Of a DNA stretch of 64,000 bases, positions 1-10,338 are shown piece after piece (within the stretch, counting starts at the first letter, position 1; each line of letters begins with the position of its first letter). The notes beneath the pieces were generated by a model, which did not search any database, had not been told where the DNA came from, and saw only the letters and a program-made list of their open reading frames with translations. Source of the DNA: Neurospora crassa OR74A (lineage: Eukaryota; Ascomycota; Sordariomycetes; Sordariales; Sordariaceae). The DNA is taken from assembly GCF_000182925.2 (NCBI RefSeq), contig NC_026501.1, positions 4,381,917-4,445,916 of the forward strand, written 5' to 3'. The translations under genes were made by a program, and so were the position numbers.

Positions 1-1574
1 GTTAAGGCCTTTCATTTGGAACTCGCGAAGCTCGCCGCCCTTGATATAGTCAGGCTGCTTCTCCAGTTTGGTCATCCTCGACCGGGTATCGGGGTTAGTT
101 TGCTTGCGGTCAGACTGCCATGACCGGTTGCATCGGTCGAGGAACTGGTTAATCTTGTCCTGAGCAAGTTCGGCCACGAGAGACTCGGCTTCCCAGGTGC
201 ACTCGTCGTATTGCAGGCCCTTCCACTTGATGTAATACTCGGTGCCCTCATCACCGTCTCTGACAGCCACAACGCGCTCGACCTTTGTGTAGTCTTCGAG
301 GGCCTCTTGCTCACGTTCTCTATCCAGGTACCACTGCTCTTTCTGCTCCGGACTGATATCGTCGCCACCGAATTGCATCTCCAGTTCGTACTCAACAACC
401 TTCTTGTAATAGTTTTCGAGGCGGCGAAAGCCTCGGAAGCCTGCGACAGTTTCCGTAGTTTCCCAGGTGTTGTGGGGATATGATTGTCCCTGCCACTTGA
501 TGAAGTATTCAAAGTCGTGTCGCGTAGAATCCACCGTGACCTCGACACCCTCCTTAGGACGATGACCGAGGATTTTCTCGATGTATGGCGAGTTATCCTC
601 GACATTGGCAGACCAGTAGTTGGGGGTAAGCTCGGAGTCGTCCTCTTCATCTTCTTCGGCGTCACTTTCTTGGTAGGCACCGGCTGAGACCTGGGCGGCC
701 CGACGGCTAGACCATCTCTTTTCGCTAAAAGCCAAGGCAGGGTCCTGTTCTTGTTGCCTGCGGACCTTTCTTTGGAAGCTGCGGGCTTTGGCGCCTCCAT
801 ATGTGTCCGAGTCGGAATCATCGATTGAGGGTTGGCGAGCAGGAGTGCCACGCTTGGAAGCTGGAAATCACGACAAGTCAGCAGTGAAACAAAATGCCGA
901 GGAGTATGACGGATGAAAACTTACCAGGCAACGAGCGTTCAACCCGACGTCTCTTCGCAGGCTTTCTAGACACCGGTGTGGCATCCGATTCGGATGGTTC
1001 ATCTTCTTCATCTGAGTCGATCTGTTTACTCAGTTAGGAGAGGCGTAACGACGAGAGCTCATCTTGATCCACTTACGATCTGCGCACGGCGTTGTGTAGG
1101 GCGTGACTGTTGTAGGTCGTTAGCATGGTATAACACAACAAGAATGCGGGATATTCGTACACTCCTCCTCAACCCATACAGGGCAGGATTCTCTCTGATG
1201 TAATCATCCTCGGTCGCGTGGGCGACTTTGCGCTTCACGACGGTACGGGACGACGAGGCAGACACGACTTCGTTGCTCTGAGCAGACCTGGGGCTATCGG
1301 GGGCGTCAAAGTCTCCGTCATCTGACGCGTCGTTATCACTTGCTGAATCGGACGCTTCCTCGAACGTCAACTCGGGTTTTTGTATCGGCGAGACAGCCTC
1401 GTCGGCAGGCTGATACGACTGGGCGTCGGCGTCGTCATTTGGGTCGGCCTCGGCGGCATTAACGTCTGAAAGGTCGCTCGTGCTTTCGGTATCGTTGGTA
1501 AAGTTGAAGTGGCTGTCATCCGCCGGCGGTGACACATGCCCGAACACCGGACCGGATTCGGGAGATGTCGACAT
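1..1574 (-). CDS. chd1: CHD1-type chromodomain helicase, N-terminal part (gene runs off the left edge)
   Basis: ATP-dependent nucleosome remodeller of the CHD1 family, which spaces nucleosomes over transcribed genes. Only the first 467 codons are in the window. I place exons at 1574-1161, 1106-1077, 1021-925 and 860-1; the introns are 54, 55 and 64 nt. The N-terminus (about residues 1-130) is acidic and Ser-rich. Exon 3 carries a basic KPAKRRRVER stretch. Exon 4 holds two tandem chromodomains, recognisable by YFIKWQGQSYPHNTWE (about 290-310) and YYIKWKGLQYDECTWE (about 388-403), then LREFQMKGLN, which opens the SNF2 ATPase domain just where the window ends. Splicing joins LYGLRRS to SRPTQRR and then to IDSDEEDEPSESD, the usual acidic patch of the family. 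The start is the first ATG of the long acidic frame. It faces rli1 across a 3.5 kb divergent spacer. Seen: chromodomains. Known: remodelling role. Confidence 0.93.
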
Positions 1575-4500
1575 TTTGAGACTTAGACGCGGAGGCTGCC
1601 TGCTGTAAGACGACGATGTCAGCCAGCGGTACGCGTCATTTACGAATCACTACTTGGGGCGATGGAAAGAGGCCACTCTTGCGACCCGGAATCATCAGAG
1701 AAATCCGGTATCGGGGTAGCGGACGACCCTCAATGATGATTGTCGCATTGGCTCGCGTGTAAGTGATGGAGGCAAGGCTGTGGATGATGAGGCGGACGGC
1801 GACGGCGATTGCAGTCGCGTGTGGGCGCCCTGAGGGCACGGGAGAGCAGGCCATGGTCTAGGGCAGCTGTAGAGGCGATATTCATCAAGAATCGACGGTC
1901 TGGCGACCTCTACAAGCTGGTAGACGATGGATATCAAGGGCGACGAGGCCCGCTTCGATGGGCGAAATGATGGGGAAAATGCAAGGCGAATACGCAGGGC
2001 AGGGCACGCAGTGGGCAGTGGGCAGTGGGCAGTGGGCGGCAGTGGCTGGACTCACAAGTCATGGAAGAATTAAGAGCCTCCAGGCAGCAGACTGCAGAGT
2101 GAATCTTCAAGCCCGAGATTCACAATCGCGGTGCCGTGGGAGGAGTGGTGGTGGGGGAAATGGTCAAGGCCGGAGACCCTGGGAGGGGGCTGGCAGTGGT
2201 GATGGTGTAGCGGAAAATCGCAGTGATGGACGGAGGAGAAGAATCCATGAAAATGGTGAACCAGAACCAGCAACACCAGTGGGCCACTGCCTGGCTTGTG
2301 CTTCAGACGAGGCCCGCTTGCCCTCAACTCAATGCTTGCTCAGTCCCACTTTCTGATTGGTCAGTTTCGTTGGAAGCAACCTCCGAACTCAAGTGTGGGA
2401 CCGCCACATAAAGGTTCCAGCTCCGTAATTACCGAAACCGAAATGTAACGCGTGTCTTGTGATCTGACCACTTCAATGATGTTCTCTTTCACTGGATGGT
2501 AGCGCCAGGAGGAAGCACACTTGCCTAATCCAGTCCGATGGGCGCTGTCACGATCCTTGCCCGTTTTGCTCACAACGCACGAATTTCAGTTGTGTGACGA
2601 AGATCTGTAAGATCAATGTTTCTTGTAAGTTTGGGTTTGGAAAGAACGAATAACAGGACACAAACCCAACGCGGCTCGAGCCTGGTCGGATATCATTGCT
2701 GGAGCTTGCCAGCTCGTTGGTTGCCCACTCCGATCGTACCCTTCCAGACGGCGTGGGCGGTGTGAGGCAGGCGAGAGCGGGCGATTCCCGATTCAATTGC
2801 TTGGAGGTATGTATGGTTATGACCGCTCAGCTATCAGGTTATACAACACTGGAAGAAGTTCAAGGATGGAATGTGGTTGATATAACAACAAATGATTCAG
2901 AGAAGTGTTGTTGTCGGTTGATGGCACATCGACTGTGTACCGGTGCGACTTGGGAATCAACAAGGTGGGAAAGATGGAAGATGGACGACAAGCTGAGAAT
3001 ACTCCCGGTACGTGGACGTCGCCCGGTTTTTCTAGGTAGGCATGCTGGCGTCGAAGGGGTTTTCTTTGTCAGCTCCGGTGCAGGTGCCAGCCATGCACTG
3101 GTCTCTCCTGGTGCTTCACTTCAACTTGGTACACCGCGAGCACCGGCACCAAGGTGATTTGGATGATTTCCCGCCACTGGAGCTCCGGCTCGAAGAGAAC
3201 CTACTGCGAGCCGACGCAGGCAAACCCAGGCAGGCAGTCAGGACGACAACATCTTGTAGGTGATTGTGCGGGGCCACCTCTATTTAACCCATTCCACAAA
3301 CGTAATCCGAGAGCCTCCAAAAGTGTCAAAGAGAAACAGATATACCTAATCAAAGATTTTATCCTCGTCTCATGCCTATCCGACCAAAGAAATACCAGTC
3401 CTAAACTCCCTTCAGATTATGAGTATGTCCAAGTGGGTATGGTAGAGGCACCGCTTCCCTGGCGCAGCTGGAGCAGATCCGTCCAGGACGATGGATCCAC
3501 ACGATCCCGTGCTGCTGGGGCCACCAGCCTTCCTTGACTGCCAACATTGACCTCTGTCGGCAACTATCTTCAACGTCTTGATGCCGATGTCATTTCTGCC
3601 TCGACAACATGTGGAATAGACTGCTATCAGAGTAGATTGGTTGTGAGTCACTGCCCGGCCGGGGCGCAGGAAACATATGTCGACAGGCAGCCAGAGCTCT
3701 GTTCGGAAGTCCGGTTTGATGTCAGTAACCCTGCGCCTCTCTGCATCGTGATCGTTGACGGCATCCGTGATGCTGCGAGTGATTTCCTTAAACGATACGG
3801 TTGTGGGAGGAGTCCGAGCGCTTCTAGTTGTCAACCCTAACTAGGTAACTATGCACATCCTCCTACCGAGCGTCATGATCAAGCTTGATGTCGTCGGCCA
3901 TACAAGTACTCCCCTCCAAACAAACAATACGCTGCCATTGACGCATTATCTTTAGCCGAGGGAGTACTAGATATTAACGCTCACTTGTGAAGGATGGGTC
4001 GGATCTGTTCATCCACGGAGGAAACTATCATCACCTGGACAGAGAAAGTGGCAATATCAATGAAACTGTCTAGTCATCATCATCCGCATTATAGTCGTCC
4101 ATTGGAAGCGATGACCATGTATTCGGGAAAATAGGCGATGTAAGGCTGTGTTCAGCAGATCTCGGATCTGTTTTGGCTGATAATGAGCACAAACTGACTT
4201 CAGCAAGACATTAAGTACACGCCCATGATTAACCAACTCTCCACGATGCCACTTGGGTCACTGTAAGAATCTTTGGGCAGAAGTTGTCCTGAAATGAAGG
4301 GGAGATCAATGGGAAGCGGAAACAGAACAAAGGACAGAGGAACAATAGTAAAAGTGGAACCCAATGTGGACGACCACTTGCGTGAACATCAGCTAGATAC
4401 TTGGTGCAACCGCAATGATAGGATAGTAGAAGCTCCTGTCATGTTATGGAATTCTGAGACAGAAATCATGGGGTGGACTGAGAGTTCAGCCCGACTGGGG

Positions 4501-5109
4501 AGATGGAATTTAGGTACCTACTACTTATATGGAGGGTCGTTACATACCTACAAAAAGTGCACACGGGGCACCTAAGGCAAGCAATGACAGCGAAACAGGA
4601 ACAGTGGGCTTTCACCTGGCATTAGATACCAAGGTAAAGTTGGTACCTTTAAGAGGTAACCTATCAACCGTGGCACATTTCAGCTTACACCTCTTTTGTA
4701 GCTCCAACCCTGCTACCATGTTGGTACATAGCGTTGCGGGGCTAGAGGTACCTAAGTAGGAAGCCCGACGACCTACCTTACTTCACATCAGGGCAAGCGG
4801 GGTCTTTTTTTTTTACGATCCGCCCTGCCACCAGACTCGGCGCACGGTGCAGCGGTCTCGACATTTTTTGAGACGAGGGAACTGACATTGTCCACAACCC
4901 AGGCGTCGACCCACGTTGCCTCTGGAGAAACTTAAGAGTGTCAGCCTCCTCCGCCTTGTTTGGCCCTCTCCACTCTGCTCGTAGTATTCCGAGACGTGCG
5001 GCATCTTGAGAATTTCTCCCCCTCCCCCATTTCCCGCTTTGCGCCTAGGATAGCGGTCCGCCCACAGTCACCCATCTCGATCAGTCCGCAGAGCGAAATC
5101 ACAGACAAG
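1575..5109. promoter_or_regulatory. divergent chd1/rli1 intergenic region
   Basis: This 3.5 kb spacer lies between two divergent start codons, so it must hold both promoters and 5' leaders. I see no supported gene in it; the open frames are short and not protein-like. A heptamer tandem (GTGGGCA, about four copies) sits at 2010-2038. Copies of GGTACC within TAGGTACCTA-like contexts occur near 4512, 4642 and 4747. The last 100 nt before the rli1 ATG are pyrimidine-rich, as is usual for fungal 5' leaders. Confidence 0.5.
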
Positions 5110-7456
5110 ATGTCGGACAAACTCACTCGGTGCGTTTACGATCCCAAGGCCGCACGCGTGTGTGCTCTGCTTGTAGAAGCATCGGCCGATACTGGCTTGT
5201 GCTGGTCTGGCTGTATGCGCTGTCTGGCTTCCACCTTGCTGACCTCGCCTGTTTCGTATCTGTAGTATCGCTATCGTTAGTAGCGACAAGTGCAAGCCCA
5301 AGAAGTGTCGCCAGGAATGCAAGAAGTCATGCCCTGTTGTGCGCTCCGGTAAACTCTGTGTAAGCTTCCCTCTTCTCCATAGTCCTCGTGCGGTAACAAG
5401 ACCAAACAGCTAACTGCTCTCTAACAGATCGAGGTAAGATCTCTCCGGACCCCTTGCGATCCCCGTGTTTTGCGCGACAACACCCTCCTGACATCCGATA
5501 TCTAGGTGTCTCCCGAGTCGCGCATCGCCTTCATCTCCGAACAGCTGTGCATTGGTTGTGGTATCTGCCCCAAGCGCTGCCCCTTCGGCGCCATCACCAT
5601 TATCAACCTGCCCACCAACCTCGAGAGCCAGATCACCCATCGCTATGCCGCCAACAGCTTCAAGCTCCACCGTCTTCCCATGCCCCGTCCCGGCAACGTC
5701 TTGGGTCTTGTCGGAACGAACGGTATCGGCAAGAGTACCGCGCTCAAGATTCTCTCCGGAAAGCTTAAGCCCAACCTGGGCAGGTACGACAACCCGCCTG
5801 ACTGGGAGGACGTCATCAAGTACTTCCGCGGTTCTGAGTTGCAGAGTAAGGAATACGGCTCACCTTGGAAGGAGATCAGAGGATTGACAAATCGCAGACT
5901 ACTTCACCAAGCTGCTCGAGGATGACCTGAAGGCTGTTGTCAAGCCCCAGTACGTCGACCAGATCCCCAAGGCCATCCGCACCCCCGACAAGAGCGTCAA
6001 GTTCCTGATTGAGGGCCGCCGCTCTCTCGATAACCTTGACGAGGTTCTCGACACCCTTGGTAGGTTCCACATGCTTTGCGCTTTGTGATTTGCTTATTTG
6101 GACGCCCTGGCTGATCTTGAATAGAGTTGCGCCACATCTACGACCGTGATGTTACCCTCCTTTCCGGTGGTGAGCTCCAGCGTTTCGCCATCGGTACCGT
6201 TTGCGTTCAGAAGGCCGATGTCTACATGTTCGACGAGCCTTCCTCGTATCTCGATGTCAAGCAAAGATTGAGTGCCGCCCGCATCATTCGCTCTCTCCTC
6301 CGGCCCGACGACTACGTCATTGTCGTCGAGCACGATTTGTCTGTCCTCGACTACCTCTCCGATTACGTCTGCTGTCTTTACGGTCAGCCCGCCGTATACG
6401 GTGTCGTCACCCTCCCTCACTCCGTCCGTGAAGGCATCAACATTTTCCTCGATGGTCACATCCCTACTGAGAACTTGCGTTTCCGTGACGAGAGCTTGAC
6501 CTTCCGCATTGCCGAAGGCACTGAGGAGTTCATCCAGGAAAAGTCGCGCGCCTTCAAGTACCCTGCCATGGAGAAGACCATGGGCAACTTCCACCTGTCC
6601 ATCGACGCCGGTTCTTTCTCTGATTCCGAGATTATCGTCATGATGGGTGAGAACGGTACTGGAAAGACCACCTTCTGCCGTCTTTTGGCCGGTGTTCTTA
6701 AGCCTGACGGCACCAAGAGGGTTCCCGAGATGAAGATCTCCATGAAGCCCCAGACCATCACTCCCAAGTTCGAGGGTACCGTTCGCCAGCTGTTCTTCAA
6801 GAAGATCAAGGCTGCTTTCTTGTCTCCTCAGTTCCAGACTGACGTCGTCAAGCCTCTGAAGCTTGATGATTTCATTGACCAGGAAGTCAAGCATCTGTCC
6901 GGTGGTGAACTGCAAAGAGTTGCCATTGTTCTTGCTCTCGGTATTCCTGCTGATATCTACCTCATCGATGAGCCTTCTGCCTGTACGTGAACCTCTTTCC
7001 CACCCCCTTAAGATGCATTTCTAACCGTCTTCCAGATCTCGACTCCGAGCAACGTATCATTGCCTCCCGTGTTATCAAGCGTTTCATTATGCACGCCAAG
7101 AAGACTGCCTTCATCGTCGAGCACGATTTCATCATGGCCACTTACCTTGCCGACCGTGTTATTGTCTTTGATGGCAAGCCTGGTATCGACGCTCACGCCA
7201 ACAAGCCCGAGTCTTTGCTTACTGGCTGCAACACCTTTTTGAAGAACCTTGATGTCACTTTCCGCCGTGATCCTACCAACTATCGCCCTCGCATCAACAA
7301 GCTGAACTCTCAGCTTGACCAGGAGCAGAAGCTCAGTGGCAACTACGTAAGTTTTGTTTCTGTTTCAATTTGGAAAAGTTCTCCCATCCTGCGACCTCAT
7401 ACTAACATTGCTTTCCCCTATAGTTCTTCTTGGACGATCCCGAGAAGAGCAGTTAA
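5110..7456 (+). CDS. rli1: ABCE1/Rli1 ribosome-recycling ATPase
   Basis: Cytoplasmic Fe-S ABC-type twin ATPase that splits post-termination ribosomes and helps initiation. Exons: 5110-5129, 5266-5359, 5428-5433, 5506-5845, 5898-6059, 6125-6982, 7036-7346 and 7424-7456. They total 1824 nt and 607 residues, close to the roughly 600 residues of eukaryotic ABCE1. The N-terminus has the cysteines for two [4Fe-4S] clusters (C16, C21, C25, C29, C38, C55, C58, C61, C65). Walker A 1 is GTNGIGKST (111-119) and Walker A 2 is GENGTGKTT. Two LSGGELQR signatures and two DEPS Walker B segments follow. The protein ends [10 protein letters not shown] after a conserved SGNY. Exon 3 is a 6-nt microexon giving the conserved Ile-Glu of KLCIEV. 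The start ATG opens MSDKLTRIAIV, the family N-terminus. The first intron (136 nt) is the longest. Confidence in identity is very high; only the microexon is unusual. Confidence 0.97.
5428..5433 (+). other. rli1: 6-nt microexon of rli1
   Basis: The bases ATCGAG are flanked by CTAACAG on the left and GTAAGA on the right. The upstream intron is 5360-5427, with donor GTAAGC and a GCTAAC branch motif at 5410-5415. The downstream intron is 5434-5505, ending TCTAG. The microexon encodes Ile39-Glu40, which complete the KLCIEV segment found in ABCE1 proteins including the human one. Skipping it would keep the frame and delete just these two residues. Confidence 0.85.
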
Positions 7457-10338
7457 AGACGGTGTCTCCAATGATGTTCTTCCCAAGAATAATAAGACTA
7501 GCGGCAGAGGCAACAATACTAAACGCCCCCGTCGTTGTTATGATGATGCATCGGATTCCGGCGTTCTAGGCGTCCAAAAAGAAAATGGCAGTTCCTCCAT
7601 TCATTGCGGCGCCGGGGATGGTAGCGGTAGCGGCGGCGGCGGTTCTGGTTCTGATCTCGAAACTGTCTCTTCCTCTTCCTCTGAGGACGACGCGCCGAAT
7701 GATTAACCCCGGCGGCGGCAGTCAGTTCCCTGTTGCCTGGTCCTACGAAAAGAGAGAGATATACCCCTCCGTCACATGTTTTGTGAGAAAGTTTGCGCTG
7801 TCTTTTTGGTTTTGGTGAAACCCTTGCTTGAGGGTTGACTACAACAGCGGACGGGGGGAAACCACCAACCTGGATTGGAACTTTTTGTAGATTGAGGGGC
7901 AACGGGTCAAGCAGGGCGACTGCCGCCGGAACTCTCAGAACCAAGTGGTTGTTTTGAGGGGACCAAAGCACAAAGAATGGATTAAGGGGAGGTTTGCAAG
8001 AGAGGCGATTGACCTGACTAGTTGATGAATACATATTGAATTTCAAGTGGGAATATCTGAATTGTTTTTGTACACATACACATATATGAACTGCATCCAT
8101 TCAAGTTGTGGTATCGCGCTTCTCTTGCCGCCGAGCAAGCATTCTTCAGGACGAGAAACGCCTCGTCCCTTATGTACTGCGCTGCGAGGACAAAGGCAGA
8201 GGCGATTCTAGATCAGACAAAGTACCATCCCGGCGCGCGAACTACGAAAGACTCCCAAAAGCCCAAAGACAGATTCATCTTACCCCTTGGTCTTGTTCAC
8301 GCTTTCCCAAGCCGCAACCCTCCTTCATGACAGTAGCACATGCTACCCAACCCGCATGACTGACTTATAGCGGCTGTTCGATGATGCAAATTGGGGGGGA
8401 ACTCAATAATCTAACACTTCCTTTACACTGCCGCCACCACATAAGTATTTCTGGTATTGTACCTACCGTAGAAACAGGATTGGCAAACCTCTACTGCCAG
8501 AAAACCAGGTTATCTGGGCGTGAGCAGAATAAGCACAGTCCTGTAAGGCTCACGTCCGGCTTCCTGTACAGAAATGTGTGCATGTGTGTGTGTTAAGGTG
8601 GAGGAGAGCCATATTCTCTGGTCGGGCGGGGGCTTGTCAACTCGGCCTTTTTGACTGTAGGTACCACTGCACTTACTACATTCAAAAACTGGGCCAGTAG
8701 AGCACATTCTTTCTGTACGTATGCTGCCTAGGTACCTGCCTCCTATGCTTACTTACTGTCAGGCGCCCAAAGAGGGATAGGATAGTCTTTTACCAATCTG
8801 GCGCGAGTTTCTACGGTAGATGACAGGTCGGTCAGACGGACGGACGGACGGACGGTGTCCAGGCGCTGAAGCCGAGGTAGGTATTCTCTCAGCAGTTGCC
8901 ATGCTGCAACACTCGTACTCATAGCTCGCCTTAGGTAGGCAGTACGGAGGCAGTTGATTTCATGGTTGAAGGGGCGTCTGAATAACAAGCCTTTCTAGTT
9001 CGATCGCGATCACGGAGTGTGACATTATTACAAGACTGGAAGGAAGGAGACAAAATATCTTGATCCCGTAAGTAGCGCGGCCAAGCCATCCATGCCATCC
9101 AAATGTGCTGGCTTGTTTATCTCTTTGTTAGCTTGATACTCTTGCTATTTGGGACCAGATCGATCCTGAGCTAATCTTTGAACCCTTGCACCTGAGTTGG
9201 AATATTTCAAGACAGGTCAGGTCAAACTTAATTCATGGATCGATCGGTGCGCATGAACCGGATCTGACAGCGCCTAGGAAAGTTGACCCAAAAAGTATCG
9301 AGCTATCAAAACAAAACAAAACTAGTCTTGGACTGTGTGATTGAGTTTGTTCCATCCTCATCTGGACAAAGTTCGTCTAGGCCGGCTTACATTAGTGCTT
9401 CAAAAATACTTAGCTACCACGGGAGCTAAACGATTCTGGACATGGAGTGTGATACGATGAAGCAGGGAGCAGTGAGGATGATCAAAACGAGACGACAGAG
9501 AGATGGGCGAAGCAATTTGTACTTGCTCGATTTTTGAACCTTGTTTGTGCTATTGTTGCTACATGATCTTTCGTGGCTGTAGTTTCTTCCCAGGTTCCTT
9601 TCATGGTTTTGGGGGTTCCCAATTTTTTTCCCCTTCATTTTTCCAGTTTTCCCAAAAAAAAATTTATCGACTATTTTATTTATATATATATATATATTTT
9701 TCTTGATGTTTTTTGTTTCTTCACTCCCGTTTGCTTCGCTTCCCATGATCGTTGCTTCTACTACTTGGAATGCACTACACGATAAATAGTCTCACTTGAG
9801 CGTACAGAAACCATTCTACTCACCTGAAAGACAAAATGATGTGTAATCTTCTTTCGGCCGTTAGGTAGTCGACGATTCAATAGTAGGGTAGGAAGCCAAA
9901 GTCACCAGTACATGATGACATATACAAAGATTCTGGATATTTAAGCAACTTTACGACACAACACATTGGATCGGGAGGATATAGTCTACTCACCGATGAT
10001 GGACAATGTCTGTTAACACTCGTCTATTAACACATTAACTATCCAATCGATCGCTCGTTCTATCCAACTTTTTTTTGTTATGCGCATAGTTTTCTACCTG
10101 GCCAAAGCCATAACGAAGGCGGATGGAGAGAGACAGAAGAAAAAGACAATTACAGAGAAAAAGATTTTGCTATTGATGATTAGGGATGGGAAGTGGTGGT
10201 GGTAAACACGTACGAGAGTACTTTCAGACTGCATATATAGCCATCCGGACTTCCCAACGCTTTCAAGCGGAGGTACACATAACCCTTCCGTAACCCCGAC
10301 AAATCCTGGCTTGGAGCCAGCCTTGAACGGTCAGGCAC
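7457..10338. other. convergent rli1/prp40 intergenic region, 3' ends of both genes
   Basis: This 2.9 kb spacer holds the two 3' UTRs. I see no supported gene. The segment 7457-7706 stays open in the frame of rli1 exon 7 if the last intron is retained (see findings). Simple repeats present are (ACGG)5 at 8835-8855 and a TA tract at 9680-9697. The longest antisense frame (7519-8100, minus) is composed of biased Arg/Pro/Val sequence and is not protein-like. Confidence 0.4.

Noticed and set aside
6094-6915. 273-codon minus-strand frame opposite rli1
   Set aside because: It lies wholly inside rli1 exon 6 antisense, and strong codon bias of the sense gene explains the open frame.
7519-8100. 193-codon minus-strand frame after rli1
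   Set aside because: It overlaps the rli1 3' end, is Arg/Pro-biased and has no recognisable domain.
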